From contig JAGQGA010000398.1 of NCBI GenBank assembly GCA_020432595.1, forward strand, positions 1 to 5,416: a stretch of 5,416 bases of DNA, written 5' to 3'. This document shows positions 1-4,965 of the stretch, piece by piece. The number at the start of each line of letters is the position of its first letter. The stretch's first letter is position 1. The translations under genes were made by a program, and so were the position numbers. This stretch comes from Anaerolineales bacterium. Lineage in GTDB: Bacteria > Chloroflexota > Anaerolineae > Promineifilales > Promineifilaceae. The notes beneath the pieces are model-generated. The model made no database searches and was not told where the DNA came from. It was given only the letters and a program-made list of their open reading frames with translations.

Positions 1-29
1 GAATCGAATTGCTTATTGAAGCCAACAAA

Positions 30-1307
30 CTACATCATATCCTTGGTCAACTCTTCCAAGAACTCATAATTTGTCCGCGTATCGCGCAAGCGCTGCAAAA
101 CCGCCCCAGTCGCACTGCTAATATCATACCCCGGCGTATCCATCAAATGCCCCAACATCCGGCGCATCGTATACACACGAGCCAACTCATCACCCGACAG
201 CAGCAAATCTTCACGGCGCGTGCTAGACCGTTCAATATCAAAGGCCGGGAAGATGCGACGCTCCTGTAGACGGCGGCTGAGCATTAGCTCCATATTACCC
301 GTCCCCTTGAACTCCTCATAAATCACGTCATCCATACGGCTACCCGTGTCCACCAGACACGTACCGATAATCGTCAGGCTGCCGCCAAACTCCACGTTAC
401 GCGCTGCCCCAAAGAAACGCTTCGGCGGATATAGTGCCGTCGGATCCAAACCACCCGACAGGGTGCGCCCACTGGGGGGAACCGTTAGGTTATAGGCCCG
501 TGCCAACCGGGTAATCGAGTCAAGCAAAATGACCACATCTTGCCCCGCTTCCACCAGACGCTTTGCTCGTTCCAGTGCCATTTCCGCCACGCGGCAGTGC
601 TGCTTCACTGGCTCATCAAACGTTGAGCTTGCTACCTCGGCCTGCGTTGAGCGTTCCATGTCGGTTACTTCTTCCGGCCGTTCACCAATCAGCACAATCA
701 TCAAATGCAAATCGGTATAGTTCTCTGCCAGCGCGTTGGCAATATCTTTCAAAACGGTCGTTTTACCAGCCTTGGGCGGTGACACAATCAACCCGCGCTG
801 ACCACGCCCAATCGGCGCAACTAAATCCAAAAGGCGTGTGGATAGGATATTGGGTGCTGTTTCAAGTTTTAATTTTTGGTCAGGAAAAATGGGGGTTAAA
901 TCAGCAAAGAAAGGGCGGCGCTTAATCAACTCTGGGCTTTGCCCATTTACAGATTCGACTCGGAGAAGACTGTAATACTTCTCATTCTCCTTTGGCACAC
1001 GAACTTGGCCGGCAACCATATCGCCTGTGCGAAGTCCTAAGCGCCGAACCTGCGAATTAGAAACATAAATGTCGTTTTGTCCGGGGAGGAAATTTTTCGA
1101 CCGCAAAAAACCCATGTTTTGCTTGTCGTCTTCTATAATCTCTAATACGCCACCGCGAAACTCATTGCCGTCTGCTTTGGCCGTATGTTTCATAATATGA
1201 AATATAAGGTCTTGCTTTTTCATTGTGCTAAACCCGGTTATATTGTTTTCTCGGGCTATATCACGCAGCTCACTTAATTTCTTTTCTTCAAGTGCTCCAA
1301 TGTCCAT
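30..1307 (-). CDS. rho: Transcription termination factor Rho
   Basis: Hexameric ATP-dependent RNA translocase that ends transcription of untranslated RNA. The protein has 425 residues, close to the 419 of Escherichia coli Rho, with no long insertion in the N-terminal domain. Domains: N-terminal helical domain (about 1-45), cold-shock-like RNA-binding domain (about 50-125, including MGFLRS at 65-70), then the RecA-like ATPase. Walker A is PPKAGKT (177-183, Lys182), the catalytic-Glu motif is GERPEEV (208-214), Walker B is VVILLDS (258-264, Asp263), the Q-loop is [10 protein letters not shown] (277-286), the R-loop is EFKGTGNME (332-340), and the arginine finger is Arg364 in SSTRRED. Residues equivalent to those contacted by bicyclomycin (Lys182, Arg210, Asp263, Ser264, Arg267) are retained, so sensitivity is plausible. 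The gene ends in TAG at 32-30; no terminator is visible in the 29 bases beyond. Its own promoter and leader suggest autoregulation. Confidence 0.98.
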   Translation of the reverse strand: MDIGALEEKKLSELRDIARENNITGFSTMKKQDLIFHIMKHTAKADGNEFRGGVLEIIEDDKQNMGFLRSKNFLPGQNDIYVSNSQVRRLGLRTGDMVAGQVRVPKENEKYYSLLRVESVNGQSPELIKRRPFFADLTPIFPDQKLKLETAPNILSTRLLDLVAPIGRGQRGLIVSPPKAGKTTVLKDIANALAENYTDLHLMIVLIGERPEEVTDMERSTQAEVASSTFDEPVKQHCRVAEMALERAKRLVEAGQDVVILLDSITRLARAYNLTVPPSGRTLSGGLDPTALYPPKRFFGAARNVEFGGSLTIIGTCLVDTGSRMDDVIYEEFKGTGNMELMLSRRLQERRIFPAFDIERSSTRREDLLLSGDELARVYTMRRMLGHLMDTPGYDISSATGAVLQRLRDTRTNYEFLEELTKDMM

Positions 1308-1316
1308 TAAAATCTA

Positions 1317-1320
1317 CTCC
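1317..1320 (-). promoter_or_regulatory. Ribosome-binding site of rho
   Basis: GGAG on the minus strand lies 9 nt before ATG 1307, with an A+T-rich spacer. It supports that start, as does the match of the N terminus ([18 protein letters not shown]) to the Rho N-terminal helical domain. Confidence 0.8.
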
Positions 1321-1419
1321 AAACAGGGATAAGGTTATATACGCTATTAGTATTTTGACAGAGCCTATCAACCATGGGGACAAGCTAAGTAATTGCAAAA
1401 TTTGTTTTGGGTCTTACAC

Positions 1420-1447
1420 AAAGTTTAAGGAATTTGTTAAAAGTTTA
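1420..1447. repeat. Short direct repeats in the rho leader
   Basis: The 8-mer AAAGTTTA occurs at 1420-1427 and 1440-1447, exactly 20 bp apart, i.e. about two helical turns. AATTTGTT is also repeated at 1399-1406 and 1431-1438. The repeats lie within the candidate Rho-binding tract. They could be a protein site or merely reflect A+T-rich composition. Confidence 0.35.
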
Positions 1448-1476
1448 GGTACTCTATCGTGCCGTGTTGTTCTTTG

Positions 1477-1548
1477 TTATTGGGGAACTGGGCGATGGAT
1501 GCCAGATGTTGTCGAAGATGCAATTTGCAAGCGAGATAAGGAAAACAT
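1477..1548 (-). CDS. Putative 23-residue leader peptide upstream of rho
   Basis: A short open frame, ATG 1548 to TAA 1479-1477, encodes 23 residues that start MFSLSRLQ and end HRPVPQ. GGTGGAG (1560-1554) lies 5 nt before the ATG, and the predicted transcript start (about 1568) is 20 nt upstream, so it would be the first open frame on the rho transcript. I do not recognise the peptide; it is not obviously hydrophobic or a run of one amino acid, though it ends in Pro-Val-Pro-Gln. An 11-bp dyad (1519-1529, TGCAA-T-TTGCA) lies in it. Escherichia coli rho also has a leader peptide (rhoL) with an unrelated sequence, so the position fits a regulatory leader. A chance ORF remains possible because only 23 codons are open. 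Confidence 0.5.
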   Translation of the reverse strand: MFSLSRLQIASSTTSGIHRPVPQ

Positions 1549-1574
1549 CCAGACTCCACCAAGTAGGCGATGGG

Positions 1575-1603
1575 AGTATAGCACGGGGAATAATGCAAGT
1601 CAA
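1575..1603 (-). promoter_or_regulatory. Sigma-70-type promoter for rho, with extended -10
   Basis: On the minus strand TTGACT (1603-1598) and TATACT (1580-1575) are separated by exactly 17 bp, each matching the consensus in five of six positions. The -10 is preceded by TGC, the extended -10 motif. The promoter begins about 20 nt after the fbp TGA. Counting 7-8 nt from the -10 puts the transcript start near the G at 1568. This gives rho its own transcript with a leader of about 260 nt, whether or not it is also read from the upstream operon. It is the strongest promoter-like sequence I found in the window. Confidence 0.8.
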
Positions 1604-1622
1604 TCCCTCAGAGGATCGTTCG

Positions 1623-2630
1623 TCAGCCTCCTTGTTTCCCTGCTTGAATAAAGGACTCAGCTTTATAGACAAGGCTACGATTCCCAACAAAAAACGGTGT
1701 TCTCTGGTGTAATTCGGTGGGCTCAACATCTAAAATGGAGCCGGTGCCTGTGGAGGCGTATCCTCCTGCCTGTTCAGCGAGAAAGGCAAGCGGGCCGGCT
1801 TCATAGAGTAAACGAATTTTGCCGTTTGGTTTGTCTAGTTCCCCAGGGTAGCAAAAGATGCCGCCACGCAGCAGGTTGCGATGAAAATCGGCCACAAGCG
1901 AGCCTATGTAACGCGAGGACAGTTTGGGAGCATCATCACCGCGACGCCCTTGTAGCCAACGCAAAAATTCCTGAGTCTCTGGTGCCCAACGTTCAAAATA
2001 AGCGTGATTCACGCTGTAATAGGTAGGAGGTTCAGGAAAGCGCATGTATTCGTGGGAAAGCAAAAATTCACCAAGTTCGGGGTTGAGGGTAAAGCCGTGT
2101 ACCCCGTTACCGGTACTGTAAACAAGGATCGTGCTGGCTCCATAAAGAACGTAGCCAGCTCCAACCAAACGGCGAGGTGCCTGTAGAATATCCTCAAGCC
2201 GTCCTCGATGTTCCCAATCCCGACAGCGATAGATACCGAACACAGTGCCGATACTGACATTGACATCAATATTGGAGGAACCGTCTAAGGGATCGTAGAC
2301 AAGTATATAGCTGCCCTTTTTAAATTGCTCAGGGATTGCTATCATCTCTTCTTTTTCCTCAGAAGCCATTGCACATAAACGGCCGGTATGGTCACACATG
2401 CGAAAGATCACGTCATCGGCATAGACATCCAGCTTTTGCTGGTTTTCACCTTGAACATTGACGGCACCTACTTCGCCTAAAATGTCGGTAAGACCAGCAC
2501 GGTTGGTTTTATGGGAAATAATTTTGGCTGCGAGGGCAATGTCATAAAGCAGGTTGGTAAACTCGCCACGAGCATAATCGGGTTGACTATCTAAAATAAA
2601 TCGTTCGATTGTTTCAACTTTACTACTCAT
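1623..2630 (-). CDS. fbp: Class I fructose-1,6-bisphosphatase
   Basis: Hydrolyses fructose 1,6-bisphosphate to fructose 6-phosphate, the committed step of gluconeogenesis (and of the Calvin cycle where present), in the cytosol with Mg2+. The 335 residues are a full-length class I enzyme. Seen in order: the metal-binding ASEEKEE loop (88-95), [19 protein letters not shown] (111-129) with the metal-ligand Asp113 and Asp116, YVLYGAST (160-167), the substrate-site segments [12 protein letters not shown] (240-251) and GGIFCYPG (256-263), and the family active-site signature [13 protein letters not shown] (270-282) followed by FLAEQAGG. No chloroplast-type redox loop is evident. The start ATG 2630 is the first after an in-frame TGA. 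GAGGAG (2644-2649) lies 13 nt upstream, a long spacing. The gene follows cdsA by 82 nt and precedes rho by 315 nt, with a promoter for rho just after its TGA. This placement beside envelope and transcription genes is not a functional pathway link that I recognise. Confidence 0.97.
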   Translation of the reverse strand: MSSKVETIERFILDSQPDYARGEFTNLLYDIALAAKIISHKTNRAGLTDILGEVGAVNVQGENQQKLDVYADDVIFRMCDHTGRLCAMASEEKEEMIAIPEQFKKGSYILVYDPLDGSSNIDVNVSIGTVFGIYRCRDWEHRGRLEDILQAPRRLVGAGYVLYGASTILVYSTGNGVHGFTLNPELGEFLLSHEYMRFPEPPTYYSVNHAYFERWAPETQEFLRWLQGRRGDDAPKLSSRYIGSLVADFHRNLLRGGIFCYPGELDKPNGKIRLLYEAGPLAFLAEQAGGYASTGTGSILDVEPTELHQRTPFFVGNRSLVYKAESFIQAGKQGG

Positions 2631-2643
2631 TACTCAGGGCACG

Positions 2644-2649
2644 CTCCTC
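2644..2649 (-). promoter_or_regulatory. Distant ribosome-binding site of fbp
   Basis: GAGGAG on the minus strand lies 13 nt before ATG 2630. This is longer than the usual 5-9 nt, but an in-frame TGA two codons before the ATG excludes a nearer upstream start. Initiation may therefore be modest. Confidence 0.55.
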
Positions 2650-2678
2650 AGTTCATGGGATATGGGAATTTATTTGTT

Positions 2679-2712
2679 TGTGCAAGAGAGAAGTGGGGGT
2701 CTTTCTTGCACA
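2679..2712. other. 9-bp inverted repeat (hairpin) immediately after cdsA
   Basis: A perfect 9-bp inverted repeat, TGTGCAAGA (2679-2687) with TCTTGCACA (2704-2712), is extended after one mismatch by three more pairs (2689-2691 with 2700-2702). It begins at the base after the cdsA stop codon. In the minus-strand RNA the loop is rich in C and the sequence after the stem is A-rich, not U-rich, so it is not a canonical intrinsic terminator. It may shield the cdsA 3' end, act as a processing site or bind a protein; function unknown. Confidence 0.6.
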
Positions 2713-3540
2713 TTAACCAATAAACAGGATCAAATAATAGGTGATAGCGATAGACCAGATTAGGGAATCAATACGATCAAAAGCTCCTCCATGTCCTGGA
2801 AAGAGTACACCTGAATCCTTAAGTCCGGCCTGACGTTTTAGCATGGATATGCCTAAATCACCTAGCGGTCCAAGTGCAGAAACAATTGTAGCCATGATGA
2901 TGCTAGTCAAGACAGGCAGAGTTAGCAGGTAGGCAGCCAAAGCAGTTGCACCAATGCTAAGCACAATACCACCTATATAACCTTCGACGGTTTTTTTGGG
3001 GCTTAGGCGCGGGGTTAGCTGGTGATGACCCAGAAGCTTGCCAGCGAAGAAGCGGCCAACGAGATAGGCACCTGTGTCGGCAATCCAGATGGCAACAAGG
3101 CCGAGCATTGTCCACTGCCAGGCCATGTGCTCCAGGTTGCGAATGCGAAGGAGGTGCCCGCCTACCCAGCCGATGATGAGAATGCCAACAATCAGAGAGA
3201 ACCAATCAGCAACGGCCGTTTTACTCTTATCAAATTCATACAACCAAAGGGCATAGGCCAGGGACAGTAAGAAGCTGATGAGTGTGAGAGGAGCTAGAAG
3301 ATCAACAGCCGTTAATCCCAAACCCGGCCATTGCGCTACCGCCATTTGCGCCAGCACCGCCCCATAAAGCAACCAGTGGGCAGGCTTCCAGCCTAACCCT
3401 TCCACCATATGGAGATATTCATGAGTTGCGACCAGAAAAACGGCCGTTACCGGCACAAACAACCACCACCCGCCCAAATAAACCAAATACAGGGCAAGTG
3501 GACCTAACGTGAGGGTAACAAGCGCCCGCTGCCAAAACAT
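2713..3540 (-). CDS. cdsA: Phosphatidate cytidylyltransferase (CDP-diacylglycerol synthase)
   Basis: Integral membrane enzyme that converts phosphatidic acid and CTP to CDP-diacylglycerol, the branch-point precursor of bacterial phospholipids. It has 275 residues, typical for the family. Hydrophobic segments at roughly 6-22, 24-40, 55-70, 78-101, 112-130, 141-160, 188-207, 209-223 and 259-275 suggest eight or nine membrane spans. Conserved motifs all lie in the C-terminal half: ADTGAYLVGR (154-163), SPKKTVEGYIGG (180-191), GDLGISMLKR (227-236) and KDSGVLFPGHGGAFDRIDSL (241-260), the family signature, with Asp228, Asp255 and Asp258 as probable metal and catalytic carboxylates. ATG 3540 follows the uppS stop by 9 nt, with no convincing Shine-Dalgarno, so translation is probably coupled. 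Codon endings change abruptly near 3300, and two copies of AACGGCCGTT lie within the gene. dxr, often next in other bacteria, is absent here. Confidence 0.96.
   Translation of the reverse strand: MFWQRALVTLTLGPLALYLVYLGGWWLFVPVTAVFLVATHEYLHMVEGLGWKPAHWLLYGAVLAQMAVAQWPGLGLTAVDLLAPLTLISFLLSLAYALWLYEFDKSKTAVADWFSLIVGILIIGWVGGHLLRIRNLEHMAWQWTMLGLVAIWIADTGAYLVGRFFAGKLLGHHQLTPRLSPKKTVEGYIGGIVLSIGATALAAYLLTLPVLTSIIMATIVSALGPLGDLGISMLKRQAGLKDSGVLFPGHGGAFDRIDSLIWSIAITYYLILFIG
3211..3220. repeat. Palindrome AACGGCCGTT, copy 1 (in cdsA)
   Basis: Exact 10-bp palindrome inside cdsA, read as Lys-Thr-Ala-Val (aaA ACG GCC GTT). One of three exact copies in the window. Confidence 0.85.
3439..3448. repeat. 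Palindrome AACGGCCGTT, copy 2 (in cdsA)
   Basis: Exact copy, read in the same phase as copy 1 as Val-Thr-Ala-Val (gtA ACG GCC GTT). Confidence 0.85.
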
Positions 3541-3549
3541 CAGGGCACA

Positions 3550-4290
3550 TTAACCAGCATCATCAGATACAAGTCCATAACGACGGTCACGTTGATTGAA
3601 AGCCACAATCGCCGCATAAAGGTCTTCACGACCAAAATCAGGCCAATAGGCAGGTGTTGGGTAATACTCAGCATACGCCGCCTGCCAGATCAAAAAGTTG
3701 CTAATGCGCAGTTCACCACTCGTGCGAATCACCAAATCTGGGTCTGGCAACCCACTCGTAAACAAATACGAACTAAACAACTCCTCCGTCAAATCTTCTG
3801 GCCGCACGTTATCAGCCAACATCTGGCGCACAGCGTGCAAAATCTCAGCCCGTCCCCCATAGTTAAACGCCACATTCAAAATCAGGCGGTCGTTATTTTT
3901 GGTTATTTCCAGTGCCCGCCGCACCTTGTCCTGTAATTTGGGGTTGATGCCCTGTAGCTCGCCCAAGTGATGCAAACAAACGCCCTGCGCGTGCAACTGA
4001 TCAATTTCCTGATCCAGCACCCGCGCAAAAATTCGCATTAAAGCACTAATTTCACTTTCTGGCCGCCCCCAGTTTTCCGTGGAAAACGCATAAATCGTCA
4101 GAACCTTAATACCAAATTCCACGCTGGCTCGCACAATCCGCCGCAAATTCTCCGCCCCAGCACGGTGCCCAGCCTGCCGTGGCAACCCGCGCCGCTTCGC
4201 CCAACGGCCGTTCCCATCCATAATAATCGCAACATGCTGGGGAACCACATACGGCGATAAGTCAAGCTCTTTCTTCTGTGTTTTCAGCAT
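3550..4290 (-). CDS. uppS: Isoprenyl transferase / undecaprenyl diphosphate synthase
   Basis: Cis-prenyltransferase that condenses farnesyl diphosphate with isopentenyl diphosphates, in most bacteria to C55 undecaprenyl diphosphate, the lipid carrier for peptidoglycan and other surface polymers. The protein is soluble and membrane-associated. The 246 residues match family length. Motifs: MDGNGRWAKRRG at 24-35 with catalytic Asp25, GHRAG at 41-45, FSTENWGRP at 69-77, LNVAFNYGGRAEI at 138-150, and the C-terminal signature from DLVIRTSGELRISNFL (185-200) through WQAAYAEYY, with the Arg and Ser residues that bind isopentenyl diphosphate. Product chain length cannot be told from this reading. The start ATG 4290 has AAGGA 11 nt upstream, rather far. 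An out-of-frame three-codon ORF lies between them. cdsA begins 9 nt after the TAA, so the two are probably translationally coupled. Confidence 0.97.
   Translation of the reverse strand: MLKTQKKELDLSPYVVPQHVAIIMDGNGRWAKRRGLPRQAGHRAGAENLRRIVRASVEFGIKVLTIYAFSTENWGRPESEISALMRIFARVLDQEIDQLHAQGVCLHHLGELQGINPKLQDKVRRALEITKNNDRLILNVAFNYGGRAEILHAVRQMLADNVRPEDLTEELFSSYLFTSGLPDPDLVIRTSGELRISNFLIWQAAYAEYYPTPAYWPDFGREDLYAAIVAFNQRDRRYGLVSDDAG
4203..4212. repeat. Palindrome AACGGCCGTT, copy 3 (in uppS)
   Basis: Exact copy in a different codon phase (AAC GGC CGT, Asn-Gly-Arg), in the conserved catalytic MDGNGRW motif of UppS. Near copies with one mismatch lie at 2378-2387 (fbp) and 5077-5086 (pyrH). The CGGCCG core also occurs at 675-680 (rho) and 5247-5252 (pyrH). 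Confidence 0.85.
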
Positions 4291-4306
4291 CGCATGGAAA
4301 TTCCTT
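4284..4306 (-). promoter_or_regulatory. uppS ribosome-binding site with an overlapping three-codon ORF
   Basis: AAGGA (4302-4306, minus strand) is 11 nt from the uppS ATG at 4290 but only 6 nt from another ATG at 4295. That ATG opens ATG-CGA-TGC-TGA (Met-Arg-Cys-stop, 4295-4284), which is out of frame and overlaps the uppS start. The arrangement is seen directly. Whether ribosomes initiate at the first ATG is inference. Confidence 0.45.
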
Positions 4307-4339
4307 ACAAAATAAAGTTCACGACCAACTCACCCCACT

Positions 4340-4897
4340 CTACACTTCCATCACCTCAGCCATTTTCCGCCTACCAACCTCATCAATCTTGTTAACATGC
4401 TCATCCGTTAATTTCTGAAGTAAATCTTCACCACGAAAAAACTCATCCTCACTAATGAGGGATTCATTTTTCATCTCGCGCAAATCCCCAAGCACATCTC
4501 GCCGCACATTTCGCGCCGCCACCTTGCCCTCCTCCACCCGTTTACCAACCAGCCTCGTCAGATCACGCCGACGCTCTTCCGTCAGCCGAGGCAGGTTCAA
4601 GCGAATAATTCTACCATCATTATTAGGCATAATACCCAAATCAGATTTTAAAATCGCCCGCTCAATCGCGCTAATTGTAGTGGCATCATAAGGACGAATA
4701 GCTAACTGCTGGGATTCTGGGACAGAAATAACAGCCATCTGATTAAGCTCCATATCGGCCCCATACACCTCCACCTTTAGCCGCTCAACCAAAGCAGGCG
4801 AAGCCCGACCCGTCCGAAAGCCATCCAAATCGTGCTCAAGCGCGGTGATGGCTCCTTCCATTCGCTCTTTTGCATCTTGTAGCAACTCGTTAATCAT
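4340..4897 (-). CDS. frr: Ribosome recycling factor
   Basis: Ribosome recycling factor, which with EF-G splits post-termination ribosomes in the cytosol. The product is 185 residues, exactly the common family length, beginning MINELLQDAKERM. Residues about 1-30 and 105-185 form the three-helix bundle and about 31-104 the small alpha/beta domain. The conserved RTGRASPALVE stretch (28-38), the VPESQQLAIRPYD segment (59-71) and the AARNVRRD segment (127-134), which contains the Arg at 132 needed for ribosome binding in Escherichia coli RRF, are all present. I chose ATG 4897 rather than the in-frame TTG at 4933 because GGAGGG sits 6 nt before 4897 and the extra 12 residues have no family counterpart. 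The gene lies 68 nt after pyrH and 49 nt before uppS, probably on one transcript. The coding strand is unusually G-rich over C in its middle. Confidence 0.98.
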   Translation of the reverse strand: MINELLQDAKERMEGAITALEHDLDGFRTGRASPALVERLKVEVYGADMELNQMAVISVPESQQLAIRPYDATTISAIERAILKSDLGIMPNNDGRIIRLNLPRLTEERRRDLTRLVGKRVEEGKVAARNVRRDVLGDLREMKNESLISEDEFFRGEDLLQKLTDEHVNKIDEVGRRKMAEVMEV

Positions 4898-4903
4898 TTC
4901 AGA

Positions 4904-4909
4904 CCCTCC
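4904..4909 (-). promoter_or_regulatory. Strong ribosome-binding site that decides the frr start
   Basis: On the minus strand GGAGGG lies 6 nt before ATG 4897. It is the best Shine-Dalgarno sequence of the window and settles the start against the upstream TTG at 4933. The site is flanked by short complementary segments (4900-4904 with 4944-4948, and 4913-4917 with 4934-4938) that could fold the leader around it; see the findings. Confidence 0.9.
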
Positions 4910-4965
4910 ATAATTAGCGTATGACTTGGACAACTAATGGGCAGTCTGGTCACGATCTCAACTTT

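Larger units (their letters stand above)
1308..1568 (-). promoter_or_regulatory. Long rho leader with a C-rich, G-poor tract (candidate Rho-binding region)
   Basis: Predicted 5' untranslated region of rho, about 260 nt. After the small ORF, the transcript over 1500-1381 contains 30 C and 14 G in 120 nt by my count, with many pyrimidine-C steps and little evident hairpin structure. Such C>G bubbles characterise Rho utilisation (rut) sites, and Rho attenuates its own leader in Escherichia coli. Once translation of the small ORF ends at 1477, the downstream RNA would be free of ribosomes and open to Rho. No intrinsic terminator is visible. The role is inference from composition and layout. Confidence 0.5.

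Noticed and set aside
1..29. Terminator or gene downstream of rho
   Set aside because: Only 29 bases remain, with no stem and T tract; nothing can be called.
1355..1360. Perfect TTGACA on the plus strand
   Set aside because: No -10-like hexamer at 16-18 bp downstream, and no plus-strand gene to serve.
1329..1373. Second rho promoter close to the gene (TTGATA with TAATAG or TATATA)
   Set aside because: The -35 is reasonable but the -10 candidates match at only three or four positions or at poor spacing; much weaker than the 1575-1603 promoter.
1604..1618. Terminator between fbp and rho (ATCC...GGAT dyad)
   Set aside because: The stem is only four pairs and has no U-rich tail; it cannot be supported as a terminator.
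1292..1712. Plus-strand open frames of 82 and 119 codons over the fbp-rho gap
   Set aside because: They run antisense into fbp or rho, show no recognisable motif, and the clear signals in the gap (promoter, ribosome-binding sites) are on the minus strand.
1454..1729. Minus-strand 91-codon open frame overlapping the fbp 3' end
   Set aside because: It overlaps fbp in another frame and has no recognisable domain; it is most likely a shadow.
2634..3548. Shared 9-mer GTGCCCTGA just before the fbp and cdsA starts (2634-2642 and 3540-3548)
   Set aside because: Many 9-mers repeat by chance in 5.4 kb, the offset to the ATG differs, and it is not complementary to 16S rRNA.
4898..4933. Longer frr starting at TTG 4933 (12 extra residues)
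   Set aside because: No ribosome-binding site before it, the family length is 185, and GGAGGG sits 6 nt before ATG 4897.
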